A stretch of DNA of 64,000 nucleotides from JAJRQY01 sp965224435 (GCA_965224435.1 OZ245048.1:1984001-2048000); one strand, 5' to 3'; positions 36,318 through 46,831 are shown, numbered from the stretch's first letter. Numbers and translations: made by a program. Notes: generated by a model not told the origin, from the letters alone.

Positions 36318-36361
36318 CTGAGGGACTCGGCTGGCTGGGCGATTGCCGCCAAGTCCCTCAG
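36318..36361. repeat. Inverted repeat CTGAGGGACT/AGTCCCTCAG
   Basis: Perfect 10-base arms separated by 24 bases, which themselves contain GGC...GCC complementarity. It lies between the candidate small gene and the isocitrate dehydrogenase gene and could end a short minus-strand transcript. No T-run follows. Confidence 0.4.
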
Positions 36362-36397
36362 ATAGCTCGGGACACTACAGAAGTCATGGTGAAGTAT

Positions 36398-36610
36398 TCA
36401 TGAAGGGTGCTGAGCAAGCCCGGTTTGGACCCGCTCAGCCGCCAAGCACCTTACGAAGCCATTTGGGTCCGGCTTCACTTTCACAGCTACAGCGGTCATC
36501 AACGGCCACATGGCCAAGAACTTGTTCCACGTGGGCTCCACATCCGGCCCAGCTCGGCTTGCGGCATGATTTACAGGTTGTTTGTCTACACATACCCCCC
36601 AGGGTATCAT
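36398..36610 (-). CDS. Possible small protein downstream of CsoR-like site
   Basis: An open frame of up to 70 codons on the minus strand. The first ATG lies inside the palindrome and promoter, so a downstream GTG at 36538 (46 residues, starting VEPTWNKFLAMWPLM) is more plausible. It has a short hydrophobic stretch (LAMWPLMTAVAV) and one cysteine in GFVRCLAAERV. It is not recognised. Support comes only from context: a TTGCTT-N16-TATGAT promoter in front and an inverted repeat behind. It may be non-coding. Confidence 0.3.
   Translation of the reverse strand: MIPWGVCVDKQPVNHAASRAGPDVEPTWNKFLAMWPLMTAVAVKVKPDPNGFVRCLAAERVQTGLAQHPS
36582..36610 (+). promoter_or_regulatory. Plus-strand promoter TTGTCT-N17-TATCAT
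   Basis: -35 TTGTCT at 36582-36587 and -10 TATCAT at 36605-36610 at the ideal 17-base spacing. The CsoR-like palindrome fills the spacer and part of the -10. Confidence 0.45.
36592..36607. promoter_or_regulatory. CsoR/CstR-like operator
   Basis: ATACCCCCCAGGGTAT. ATAC/GTAT ends and C-rich/G-rich arms match the pattern of operators bound by CsoR-family copper or persulfide repressors. No csoR gene is in the window. It overlaps promoters on both strands. Confidence 0.45.
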
Positions 36611-36633
36611 AATGTCCGGACTATTGCAAGCAA
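36606..36633 (-). promoter_or_regulatory. Minus-strand promoter TTGCTT-N16-TATGAT
   Basis: -35 at 36633-36628 and -10 at 36611-36606 on the minus strand. The predicted start near 36599 lies inside the CsoR-like palindrome. Confidence 0.45.
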
Positions 36634-36779
36634 GTTCTCGATGACTTTCCCGGAGTCAGACTCACCGAGGCCCCAGATTTATGACTTGGCACCGACCTGA
36701 TGTCGTATTTGGATCGCCCCCGGTGCCAGATCGAGGGTCTGGCAATGGGGCCTGTAGTCTTCGCCACTCTCGTAATGCA

Positions 36780-36808
36780 GAGACACCAGGCCGGGGAGTC
36801 GGTATACT
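36780..36808 (+). promoter_or_regulatory. Promoter GAGACA-N17-TATACT of amino acid ABC operon
   Basis: -35 GAGACA at 36780-36785, -10 TATACT at 36803-36808. The predicted leader (about 63 bases) contains two hairpins: GTGCCA/TGGCAC at 36817-36830 and GTTGCCCC/GGGGTAAC at 36832-36850. Confidence 0.5.
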
Positions 36809-36877
36809 CGCTGGCTGTGCCACATGGCACGGTTGCCCCAGTGGGGTAACCAAGAGTCCTGAGGAGAGGAACTCCCA

Positions 36878-37735
36878 ATGAAGAAACTCACACGCCTACT
36901 GGCGATGTTGTTTGCCTTTGCCCTTGTCGCCGCCGCTTGCGGTGCTGATGAGGTTGTGTCCGACGCTGCTGATAAGGCCGAAGACGCCGTCGATGATGCC
37001 ATGGAAGATGGTGACTTCGTGTTTGACCTTGAGGGTCGCGAGATCACCGTTGCGGTGGAAAACGCCTACCTGCCGTTCAACTACATCGATGCCGAGACTG
37101 GCGAACCCGGCGGCTGGGACTATGCAGCCCTGGACGACATCTGTCATCGACTCAACTGCACCGTCAAGTACGAGACCTTTGACTGGGATCCAATGATCCA
37201 AGCCATCTCCGATGGCCAGTTCGATCTTGCTGCTGATGGCATCACCATCACCGAAGAGCGGGCGGAAATCGTTGACTACTCCGATGGCTATATCAATATC
37301 GACCAGCGCATCATGGTTGCGGTTGGTTCTGACATTGACTCTGTTGATGCGCTCGTGGCTTCTGATTGCAAGGTCGGAACCCAGACCGGAACCACCAACT
37401 TCGATACCGCAGTAGCGACCGTCGGTGAAGACCGTGTGCAAGCCATGGACGAGTTCGGCTTCGTTGTGCAGTCAGTCATCGTTGGCGACATTTGCGCTGC
37501 GTTTATTGATGAGACCGCTGGCCAGGGTTATGTCGGCGAGAATGCTGACAAGATCCAGTTGGTCGGAGAGTCACTCTCATCTGATCAGCTCGGCTTCATC
37601 TTCCCGAAGGGATCTGACCTGGTTGAGCCATTTAACCTTGCCATTGCTGCCATGAAGGAAGATGGAACCATGGAACGTCTCGGTAAGGAATTCTTCACCG
37701 ACGCATTCACCATCACCTACGACGACATCGGCTAA
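36878..37735 (+). CDS. Polar amino acid ABC transporter substrate-binding lipoprotein
   Basis: 285 residues. Lipobox LVAAAC at about residues 17-22. The mature protein has the solute-binding family 3 pattern: LPFNYIDAETGEPGGWDYAALDDIC, FDLAADGITITEERAEIVDYSDGY, KVGTQTGTTN. The amino acid bound cannot be stated. An Ala/Asp-rich spacer (about 22-45) follows the lipid anchor. GAGGAGAGGAAC precedes the ATG. It is the first gene of a three-gene operon with a terminator-like hairpin right after it. Confidence 0.92.
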   Translation: MKKLTRLLAMLFAFALVAAACGADEVVSDAADKAEDAVDDAMEDGDFVFDLEGREITVAVENAYLPFNYIDAETGEPGGWDYAALDDICHRLNCTVKYETFDWDPMIQAISDGQFDLAADGITITEERAEIVDYSDGYINIDQRIMVAVGSDIDSVDALVASDCKVGTQTGTTNFDTAVATVGEDRVQAMDEFGFVVQSVIVGDICAAFIDETAGQGYVGENADKIQLVGESLSSDQLGFIFPKGSDLVEPFNLAIAAMKEDGTMERLGKEFFTDAFTITYDDIG

Positions 37736-37760
37736 TAGCTGACACCGTCGAACGAACACT

Positions 37761-37795
37761 GAACGGGGTTTCGGGCTTTGCCTGAGGCCCCGTTC
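37761..37795 (+). terminator. Strong hairpin between SBP and permease genes
   Basis: A 16-base-pair stem including G-U pairs, GAACGGGGTTTCGGGC with GCCTGAGGCCCCGTTC, TTT loop, then GTCGTTTTAG. It could attenuate transcription so that the binding protein is made in excess over the membrane and ATPase subunits. Confidence 0.8.
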
Positions 37796-37835
37796 GTCGT
37801 TTTAGGCTATGACTAGGGGGCCGTCACGGCTGGCG

Positions 37836-38702
37836 ATGAAGGCTGAAAGAAATAGTGGGCTACGTGGAGATGATCAGTTGAGCGACCTATCTACTGAGAT
37901 CGGCGAAGGACTGCCATCCTTCGCTCGACGTTCCGAGGACAAGGCCTGGTGGCAAGAGTTTCCCTGGTGGGGCGTTGTCATTGGATTAGTGATGCTGTTC
38001 ATGGCGTCCAAGATCTTCCTGGACTCGGATTATGACCAAGCCTGGGGTGCGATTCTTCCCGGTGTGTGGCTCACATTAACGACCACACTCATCTCCTTCG
38101 GTATCGCCTTTGTTCTTGGCCTGATAGCCGGCATCGGTCAGATCTCACAGAACGTCGTCGCTCACAATGTCTCCCGGGCCTATGTGGAGTTGATTCGCGG
38201 CATCCCAATCCTGCCCCTCATCTTCACTGTGGCACTCGTCCTGGTCCCTCAAGGAATGAAGTTCCTGGGTATTGACAACTCCACGGTACCGACGATGTGG
38301 CGAGCCATCATTGCCTTGAGTTTGATCTATGGCGCCTACATGGCCGAGATCTTCCGCGGGGGAATCCAATCGGTGTCTCCCGGGCAACGCGAGGCTGGGC
38401 GCTCGCTCGGTCTTTCCCATGGGCAAACAATGGGCTCGGTAGTGATTCCTCAGGCCATGCGGGCCATCATCCCCCCGCTCGGCAATGACTTCATTGCCAT
38501 CCTGAAGGACACATCGCTGTTTTCAGTCTTGGGTGTACTGGAGCTAACCAGGAAGGCTCGGCAGTATTCAGCTTCCAGCTTCAAGTTTCCCGAAACCTAT
38601 TTCACCCTGACCTTCATCTACCTGTGCCTGGTGATTGGCCTATCGCTGCTTTTGGGGCAGTTGGAGAAATACATGACCAAGGATCGGAAGGGCGAACGAT
38701 GA
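37836..38702 (+). CDS. Polar amino acid ABC transporter permease
   Basis: About 288 residues from ATG 37836; ATG 37809 is also in frame. HisM/GlnP-type permease: a soluble N-terminus of about 40 residues, then about five to six helices with the EAA loop GQREAGRSLGLSHGQTMGSVVIPQAMRAIIPPLGN. VELIRGIPILP is typical of the family. The stop overlaps the ATPase start by ATGA. Confidence 0.92.
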   Translation: MKAERNSGLRGDDQLSDLSTEIGEGLPSFARRSEDKAWWQEFPWWGVVIGLVMLFMASKIFLDSDYDQAWGAILPGVWLTLTTTLISFGIAFVLGLIAGIGQISQNVVAHNVSRAYVELIRGIPILPLIFTVALVLVPQGMKFLGIDNSTVPTMWRAIIALSLIYGAYMAEIFRGGIQSVSPGQREAGRSLGLSHGQTMGSVVIPQAMRAIIPPLGNDFIAILKDTSLFSVLGVLELTRKARQYSASSFKFPETYFTLTFIYLCLVIGLSLLLGQLEKYMTKDRKGER

Positions 38703-39439
38703 GCACCATGGTTGAGGTTCGCAACCTCCATAAGACCTTCCTGAAGACGATTAAGGCCGTGGTTGACGTCAGCATCAAGGTCGACAAGGGCGAAGTAGTG
38801 GTCATCATCGGGCCAAGTGGCTCCGGAAAGTCAACCATCCTTCGTTGTATGAACCTGCTGGATGTTCCCAGCAGCGGTGACGTGTTCATCGAAGGGGTGA
38901 ACCTGGTCGACAAGGCCACCGACCTGGACTTGATTCGAGCTGAAGTCGGCATGGTGTTCCAGCAATTCAATCTCTTCCCCCACCTCACCGTGATGGAGAA
39001 CATCACGCTGGCCCAGCGCAAGGTCCGCGGAAAATCCGAAGCCGAGGCGGTTGAGATGGGGATGGCTCAGCTCACGCGGGTTGGCATTCCCGAGAAGGCC
39101 AACTCATACCCCCGCCAGCTCTCTGGCGGTCAGCAACAGCGTGTTGCCATCGCCCGGTCACTAGCCATGGAACCCAAGGTCATGCTCTTTGACGAGCCAA
39201 CCTCGGCCCTTGATCCAGAAATGATCAAGGAGGTCCTTGATGTGATGCTGGAACTGGCAGCTGGCGGAATGACCATGGTTTGTGTCACCCACGAGATGGG
39301 CTTTGCTCGCTCAGCCGCCGACCGAGTCGTCTTTGTCGATGAGGGTTCCGTGGTCGAAGAAGGAACCCCCGACCAGATCTTCAATCATGCAGCCCATGCC
39401 CGAACCAAGGACTTCTTCGACAAGATCCTCCACCACTAG
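38699..39439 (+). CDS. Polar amino acid ABC transporter ATP-binding protein
   Basis: 246 residues, GlnQ/HisP type. Walker A GPSGSGKST, Q-loop FQQFNLFPH, signature LSGGQQQR, Walker B VMLFDEPTSALDPE and H-loop VTHEMGF are all intact. Start ATG 38699 overlaps the permease stop, so the two subunits are translationally coupled. It completes the importer with the genes at 36878 and 37836. Confidence 0.96.
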   Translation: MSTMVEVRNLHKTFLKTIKAVVDVSIKVDKGEVVVIIGPSGSGKSTILRCMNLLDVPSSGDVFIEGVNLVDKATDLDLIRAEVGMVFQQFNLFPHLTVMENITLAQRKVRGKSEAEAVEMGMAQLTRVGIPEKANSYPRQLSGGQQQRVAIARSLAMEPKVMLFDEPTSALDPEMIKEVLDVMLELAAGGMTMVCVTHEMGFARSAADRVVFVDEGSVVEEGTPDQIFNHAAHARTKDFFDKILHH

Positions 39440-39471
39440 GGGTTGTCCGGACACCAAGGCGGGACATACCG

Positions 39472-39533
39472 GCACCGCTAGAACACGCTAGAACATGCTA
39501 GAGCATGCTCTAGCATGTCCCAGAACGGCGGTG

Positions 39534-39534
<1 letters not shown>
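39472..39534. repeat. Phased 10-bp repeats with 26-bp palindrome
   Basis: Four 10-base units in a row (GCTAGAACAC, GCTAGAACAT, GCTAGAGCAT, GCTCTAGCAT; 39477-39516). The last part forms a perfect 26-base palindrome (39493-39518). Outer arms GCACCGC (39472-39478) and GCGGTGC (39528-39534) extend the stem. It lies between the convergent ABC ATPase and fatty-acid oxidation genes, so it may be a bidirectional terminator; the 10-base periodicity is unusual. Confidence 0.75.
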
Positions 39535-41600
<2,066 letters not shown>

Positions 41601-41727
41601 AGGAATCCTCCGGCTTACAACATGGAGACCCAAGATGGCCTCACGAGGTGTCCCAATTCGAGACACATTGAGACTACCGAACCCAGAGGTTCTGGCGCCA
41701 ACTCAAGAGGAGCTAACTCGGGCGTTG

Positions 41728-42387
41728 CTAGTCGTCGGTATCGGTCTGGCCATCGTCCAGATAGTCGATATGGGGGAGCGGCTCGGTGGCCGTGCCGACG
41801 ATACCAAGGAGGTTGGCCACGATTCGTTTCAGGTAGCGGTCATAGATCGCTCGCGGTACAACCTCGGAACCGGGGCGCTCAGAATGCATGTAGGAGTCAA
41901 TGCGGTCCTGATGCTCGCGGGTCAGGGCCTTTGCTCGCTGGGCAAATTCTGCGACTCGGTCCGGGTCAGGTTCAGCCAGCATCTCAGCCGCCTCGCCAAA
42001 CATGGCGGACACCACGGCTCGTTCGGCCAATCGCTCTTCGCTCGCCAGTGAGATTCCTGCCTCGGCCAGATCGAGAATGTTCTTGGCTTGGTCGCCAATT
42101 CGTTCGATCTTCTTGAGCAAGAGAATGAAGCCCATGACCGTGCCGATTTCCAGCGTTCCGTGCACACTGACATGAACAACCAACTCGGTCCGCAAATCCT
42201 GCTCGGCTTGGTTGATTCGGTGATCGGTCGCCCGAATGTCCTCGGCAATTGACTCGGGCAGTGCACCAGTTAGTAAGGCCACCGTGGCGAGGTCAAAGGA
42301 GTGGCGGGCATCAGCCAGCATGGCGATGGAGCGCGTTTCAATGTGTTCGAGCCCAGTTGGGCCCTTGCGAAAGAATGACATGACCAT
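41728..42387 (-). CDS. PhoU-domain protein
   Basis: 219 residues, all-helical with two PhoU-like repeats (LEHIETRSIAMLADARHSFDLA, HGTLEIGTVMGFILLLKKIERIGDQAKNIL). The E-R-I-G-D-Q-A-K-N motif is typical of the metal-binding PhoU helix. AGGAG, overlapping the upstream stop codon, is six bases before ATG 42387. It lies 12 bases after the Na/Pi cotransporter, which it probably regulates. Confidence 0.88.
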   Translation of the reverse strand: MVMSFFRKGPTGLEHIETRSIAMLADARHSFDLATVALLTGALPESIAEDIRATDHRINQAEQDLRTELVVHVSVHGTLEIGTVMGFILLLKKIERIGDQAKNILDLAEAGISLASEERLAERAVVSAMFGEAAEMLAEPDPDRVAEFAQRAKALTREHQDRIDSYMHSERPGSEVVPRAIYDRYLKRIVANLLGIVGTATEPLPHIDYLDDGQTDTDD

Positions 42388-42399
42388 GAGAATTCTCCT

Positions 42400-43539
42400 C
42401 TAGCGAAGAAAGGTGACACCCAAGAGAGGTAGCACAATAAACAAAACGACAACGTATGCCACGGCCCAGATCTTCCGCTCGACCGCAAGATCAGCCAACT
42501 TCTCTGCTGCCAAAATCGGCACATCTCGGGCGATGGGTATGACATAGAGCAGGAAAATCCCAGCCACGTTGAAGGTGGTGTGGGCGAGTCCGACGGTGAG
42601 TGAGTTGGGGTTGGAGGCCGCCATCGCCGCCAACAAGGCGGTAATAGTGGTGCCAACATTGGCACCCAACGTCACCGGGTAGGCATTGCGAAGCGAAAGC
42701 ACTCCGGCGGCAGAAAGCGGGATCAGGATCGAGGTAGTGATGCTTGAAGACTGGACTGCGACGGTGATGATCACGCCCAGCAACATGGCGATGGCGCCGC
42801 CGCCCTTGCCGAGCACAGCGTTGACTGACCGCTCAACCCGGTCAGCAACCAGAATCCGCATGTTCTTTGTGATCAAGGCGAGCGCGATGAGAATGATGGC
42901 CAAGCCAGTCAGCACCATCAGGGTGCCTCGCAAGGTGTCGGAGAGTCCGACCTGTTCCCACATGGACTTGAGGAACTTGACCGGACCTTTGACCCATGCC
43001 TTAACCGGGCTCTTCCACTCAGTTCCACCTCCACTACCGACCAGGAACTCGCTGACCGCTCTCGCGATGTTGGAAATCAAGTGGGTATAGATCTCGACTG
43101 GCAGCAAGATGGCGACGGCGAGCAGATTGAAGAAGTCGTGCACGGTGGCTGCAGCAAATGCCCGCTTAAATTCAAGTGACTGCCGCACGTGGCCAAGAGA
43201 GACAAGTGTGTTGGTCACTGTGGTGCCAATATTGGCGCCCATAACCATCGGGACTGCCGCTTCGACCCCCAACTTATTGGTAGCCACCATGCCGACAATC
43301 ACGGCCGTGCTAGCCGAGGACGATTGCACCAGCACGGTGCCGAGAATGCCGACACATAGTCCAGCAATCGGGTTGTTGACCGCTGAGAAAAGACGCTCCT
43401 GGGTGTCTTCCCCCATGATCTTGATGCCAGCTTCTAGCGAGGAGACGCCAACGAGAAAGATGTAGATGAGACCAACAACGAAGGCGGAGCGAATCGGAGT
43501 CGGGATGTCGAATCTCGGCGAACCAGTTGAGCTTGACAT
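42400..43539 (-). CDS. Na/Pi cotransporter family protein
   Basis: 379 residues with about nine membrane helices. Two inverted repeats with the QSSS motif of the Na/Pi cotransporter II family: GTVLVQSSSASTAVIVG and VITVAVQSSSITTSILIP, plus GANIGTTVTN and GANVGTTITA. It takes up or exports phosphate coupled to sodium. It is in an operon with the PhoU-like gene. The C-terminal PhoU domain seen in some homologues is a separate gene here. Confidence 0.93.
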   Translation of the reverse strand: MSSSTGSPRFDIPTPIRSAFVVGLIYIFLVGVSSLEAGIKIMGEDTQERLFSAVNNPIAGLCVGILGTVLVQSSSASTAVIVGMVATNKLGVEAAVPMVMGANIGTTVTNTLVSLGHVRQSLEFKRAFAAATVHDFFNLLAVAILLPVEIYTHLISNIARAVSEFLVGSGGGTEWKSPVKAWVKGPVKFLKSMWEQVGLSDTLRGTLMVLTGLAIILIALALITKNMRILVADRVERSVNAVLGKGGGAIAMLLGVIITVAVQSSSITTSILIPLSAAGVLSLRNAYPVTLGANVGTTITALLAAMAASNPNSLTVGLAHTTFNVAGIFLLYVIPIARDVPILAAEKLADLAVERKIWAVAYVVVLFIVLPLLGVTFLR

Positions 43540-43657
43540 AGCGCACTGGCAAAGTTAACGGCGCGGGAACGGTTAATGACCAACTCACCCAGAATTCAAC
43601 GAATTGTGTCTTTCTACCCCGGGTCGCGTTCGTTGTTCATCGGCTGATACGTAGGAC

Positions 43658-43663
43658 TACGAT
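43658..43663 (+). promoter_or_regulatory. Leaderless-type -10 TACGAT
   Basis: TACGAT, seven bases, then TTG at 43671. It decides the start of the DUF2797 gene and suggests a TTG initiation codon on a leaderless mRNA. Confidence 0.45.
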
Positions 43664-43670
43664 CGTACCC

Positions 43671-44600
43671 TTGGTCGAGAGTCGGGTACTTATTGAGCTG
43701 AACTGGTCGCAGGACGAACCGCGGGTGAGGGTGCGCGATGACCATGCCCGAACGTCCAGCCATGTTCCCTTGCTCGGACTTGAGCTGAACTATCGCGTTC
43801 CTGATTCCAGCAACCGGATTTGTCTTGGGCACCGGGCCTTTGGCGGTGACGGAGCCGTCTACATTGATTGCACTCGCCAGCCCAAGCCAGGGGCAAAGAA
43901 GTGTGTTCGCTGCTCACTGCATGACCTTGCCTTCGCCGCAAACATCCACCAGGCCCACAAGAAGGACCGCCGTGACATTGACCGCTTCTACGCCAAGCAC
44001 CTGGAGAAACCAAACCGGCTCTACCTCGCCGGTTTTCGAGATGGCTCGATCAAGGTTGGTACCAGTACTGAGCAGCGTTCGATAGAGCGCTTGCGCGAGC
44101 AGGGTGCGTGGCTAGCCCACTTCGTCGGCCAGGCCAGCGATGGCTACGTGGTGAGAGAGATGGAAGACCTGGTCACCGAGTTTGTTGGGATAGCGCAAGC
44201 AGTGAGTGCTCAGCGCAAGCTCAAGGGACTGAAGCGACCCGTCCCTGACGCTGTCTTGTCCGGACACATGGATGAGCACGCGGCCAAGATTGTGGCCCTC
44301 ATTGAGGGACTGAAGGACGAACGTTTGACAGCAATCGATGAGGTCTGGGCTTTCCCTGGGCAAAAAGACACGGCTTGGAACTCTCCGGTCCTCTACCCGG
44401 TTTCGCTCGCAACCGGTAGCCACAACCTGTGTGTGGTGGACGCCTGCGGTCGGTCGGTGGCTCTGAGTCGTCGGAACTCAACTGGCTTGATTGAGCCTGA
44501 CTTCTTCCTCGCCGATATTGGCCAGCTCTTTGGTTGGGAGCTTGAACTAGGTCAATACGCCGCAGATGAGATCGCTGTGCAACCATCGCTCTTTGGTTAG
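43671..44600 (+). CDS. DUF2797-family protein
   Basis: 309 residues. It has a CXXC pair in KKCVRCSLHD after CTRQPKPGAKK, a possible zinc site, and a central segment NRLYLAGFRDGSIKVGTSTEQRSIERLREQGAW that recalls GIY-YIG nuclease folds (Y-L-A and I-K-V-G strands with a following Arg). This agrees with DUF2797 proteins of unknown function. No signal peptide, so cytoplasmic. The N-terminal SQDEPRVRVRD region fits the family. Whether it cuts nucleic acid is not known. Confidence 0.78.
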   Translation: MVESRVLIELNWSQDEPRVRVRDDHARTSSHVPLLGLELNYRVPDSSNRICLGHRAFGGDGAVYIDCTRQPKPGAKKCVRCSLHDLAFAANIHQAHKKDRRDIDRFYAKHLEKPNRLYLAGFRDGSIKVGTSTEQRSIERLREQGAWLAHFVGQASDGYVVREMEDLVTEFVGIAQAVSAQRKLKGLKRPVPDAVLSGHMDEHAAKIVALIEGLKDERLTAIDEVWAFPGQKDTAWNSPVLYPVSLATGSHNLCVVDACGRSVALSRRNSTGLIEPDFFLADIGQLFGWELELGQYAADEIAVQPSLFG

Positions 44601-44609
44601 CTTTGTGCT

Positions 44610-45857
44610 CTAAGCCAAGACGCTCTTTTCTCGAACGGCGAGCGAGTCGCGGTCGATGGAAAGGAAGTCATGGGGAATATCCACATCACCCTCGATGACG
44701 GACTCGGTCAAAATTTGAGCAAGCAAGTTGCCGACGGCTGGACCGAGCTTGAAGCCGTGCCCGCTATAGCCGTTGGAGACGTAGAACCCATCCAGATGGG
44801 TCGGCCCGAGAATGGGGTGTACATCTTGCTCAGTCATGGTGTACATGCCCGCGATGCCTGTGATCTGGCCGCGGTACTCCAAGCTAGGAATGCGATGATG
44901 TAGCCCGTGCAACAGTCCGGCCTTTGAGTCCTCATCGATTGATGCCTTATAGACGTCAGGGTCGGAGATGGTTTCTTGCTCGTCCTCGGGGCGGATTGAG
45001 CCAACCAGGATCTGTTGCCCCATGCTTTCGGGCCGGAAATAGATGCCCCCGGCAGCATCGCCGACCATCGGGAGACCACCGGGCAAAGGACTGATGGTTG
45101 CCCGCAGCATGACCTGGATGCGGGTGGGAATCAGGTCCCACTTGTGCTCGATTCCTGCCATCTTGTTCAGCTCATTGCACCAAGGGCCAGCAGCATTGAT
45201 GATCTGGGGAGCGTCGATTGAGTCCCCACCCGCCAGGTCAACACCAATGACTCGACCGCCCTGGCTTCGCAATGCGGACACTCGGGTATTGAGCCGAACG
45301 TCTACTCCCTCGCGGCGACACGCCTCCAGCAAGTCCTGCGCTGCTCCTGCCGGGTCGGTGCAATAGCCGCCATCGTCTTCAAAGAGGAAGGTCTCGGTTT
45401 GGCCGCAGTCGTGCTCGGTACCTGCGTCGAAGTCGACGGGGGTCGAGCAGGTGGACAGTGACGGGAATCGGTCGGTCAGCTCGTCCCGAGTAAGGGACTG
45501 TGCCGGTGCTCCAATACTACGAATCCGATCTCGCTCGGCGTCAACGGTGAGTGCGTCTTCGCCCAGCATCCACAGCACCCCGATCTGTTCCATGGATGCA
45601 CGAGCCGACTCGAGCCCGGTGTAGGCAGACCAGTCGCGGTAGCGATTCTGGCCCCACAGCGCCATGCGCATCGTCTCCAGGTGACTGTAACGAAGCCGCA
45701 GGCAGGCCGAGGAAGAGCCGGTGGACCCGTGACCCACACCAGAGCCCTTTTCCAACACGACAATTGTCCCCGCTTGGCGGCGGGCCAGCTCATAAGCCGT
45801 CGACAGCCCAATGAGACCACCCCCGACGATGACGATGTCTGCTGTTCGTGTTGCCAT
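44610..45857 (-). CDS. FAD-dependent oxidoreductase (DAO/sarcosine oxidase beta-like)
   Basis: 415 residues from ATG 45857. DAO superfamily: FAD loop IVGGGLIGLSTAYELARR, FAD-contacting GSTGSSSACLRLRYS, and C-terminal NGYSGHGFKLGPAVG. Similar to sarcosine oxidase beta or dimethylglycine/amino acid oxidases; the substrate is unknown. A GCTAGTTTT element at 45907-45915 on the minus strand could give it its own promoter, although it follows the ABC permease genes. Its presence suggests that the imported compound is oxidised by this enzyme, which is inference. Confidence 0.85.
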   Translation of the reverse strand: MATRTADIVIVGGGLIGLSTAYELARRQAGTIVVLEKGSGVGHGSTGSSSACLRLRYSHLETMRMALWGQNRYRDWSAYTGLESARASMEQIGVLWMLGEDALTVDAERDRIRSIGAPAQSLTRDELTDRFPSLSTCSTPVDFDAGTEHDCGQTETFLFEDDGGYCTDPAGAAQDLLEACRREGVDVRLNTRVSALRSQGGRVIGVDLAGGDSIDAPQIINAAGPWCNELNKMAGIEHKWDLIPTRIQVMLRATISPLPGGLPMVGDAAGGIYFRPESMGQQILVGSIRPEDEQETISDPDVYKASIDEDSKAGLLHGLHHRIPSLEYRGQITGIAGMYTMTEQDVHPILGPTHLDGFYVSNGYSGHGFKLGPAVGNLLAQILTESVIEGDVDIPHDFLSIDRDSLAVREKSVLA

Positions 45858-45967
45858 TGCTGTCCCAATCCCGTTCCTTGGCTCCGGGTGCGCCGAACCA
45901 GGGCCAAAAACTAGCCGATTCGCCGCCAAGCATGGAATCAACCCCGAGGGCAACGCCCAGCTGGCAG

Positions 45968-46831
45968 CTACTTATCAGCGCTGACGGCGAAGCCAGACAT
46001 GAAGGGCTTCTGGAGCGCGATGAAGACAAGGGCCGGAGGTAACGACGCCATGAGAGCGGCCAGCATCAACGGCCCATAGGTGATGCCGGTGTCAGTGCTC
46101 TTCAATCGCTCCAAACCTTGTTGAACAACCTGACTGTCAGGATCAGACACAATCAGGACGGGCCAGAGATACATGTTCCAGACAAAGACGAATTGGATAA
46201 CAGCTAGGGCTCCGATGACATTCCAGGACAAAGGAATGAGAATCTTGAATAGGAACTGGAGGGGAGAAGCCCCGTCGATCTGCGCTGCTTCGGACAAGTC
46301 CTTGGGCAGGTTGGCAAAGTGTTGCCTGAACAAGAAGGCCCCAGTGGCCGAAGCAGCGAAGGGAATGACGATCCCCGCCATGCTGTTCTTCAGACCAAGA
46401 TCAGAAACCAGCCGGAACATGGCCAGGATCATTACCTCGGTCGGCATCATAAGGGTGATCAACACCAGGAAGAAAACAATCCACTTGCCCCGGAAGGAGA
46501 AATAGACGAACGCTAAGCCTGCAAGCAGAGACAAGACGGTCTTGATGGCCGTAATCAGGACAGCTTGTACCACGGAATTCCACATCAGTCGGCCCAGATT
46601 CGCGCCATTCCACACCTGATCGAAGTGGGTGCCGAAGGACGAGCCTGGTGTGAGCTGAAAATTGTTGATCTGGGTATTGGTTTGTGTCGAAATTAGGGCG
46701 GCGTAGGCCAGCGGAAAGACGACGAAGCCAATGGCGATCAGGAGAGAAACGTGGCGAGGCCAATCTCGTCCGCGGACAATGCCGACCTTGCCGACATTCA
46801 TGGTCAGGTTGTCTTGTTCACGAACCCGCAT
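45968..46831 (-). CDS. Carbohydrate ABC transporter permease (UgpE/MalG-like)
   Basis: About 287 residues from ATG 46831. Six helices and the EAA loop DLSEAAQIDGASPLQFLFKILIPLSWN of CUT1-family permeases. Overlaps the UgpA-like gene by 14 bases, indicating coupled translation. The C-terminus (QKPFMSGFAVSADK) is normal for MalG-like proteins. Confidence 0.92.
   Translation of the reverse strand: MRVREQDNLTMNVGKVGIVRGRDWPRHVSLLIAIGFVVFPLAYAALISTQTNTQINNFQLTPGSSFGTHFDQVWNGANLGRLMWNSVVQAVLITAIKTVLSLLAGLAFVYFSFRGKWIVFFLVLITLMMPTEVMILAMFRLVSDLGLKNSMAGIVIPFAASATGAFLFRQHFANLPKDLSEAAQIDGASPLQFLFKILIPLSWNVIGALAVIQFVFVWNMYLWPVLIVSDPDSQVVQQGLERLKSTDTGITYGPLMLAALMASLPPALVFIALQKPFMSGFAVSADK

Larger units (their letters stand above)
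36227..36877. other. 650-base intergenic control region
   Basis: The longest stretch without a confident gene. It holds a 10-base-arm inverted repeat (36318-36361), a possible small minus-strand gene (36398-36610 at most), a CsoR-like palindrome (36592-36607) with promoters on both strands, and a second plus-strand promoter with leader hairpins (36780-36870) in front of the amino acid ABC operon. Each is listed separately. Confidence 0.6.

Noticed and set aside
36407..36700. Plus-strand 97-codon frame in the intergenic region
   Set aside because: Crosses the CsoR-like promoter, has no ribosome site, and its composition is not protein-like.
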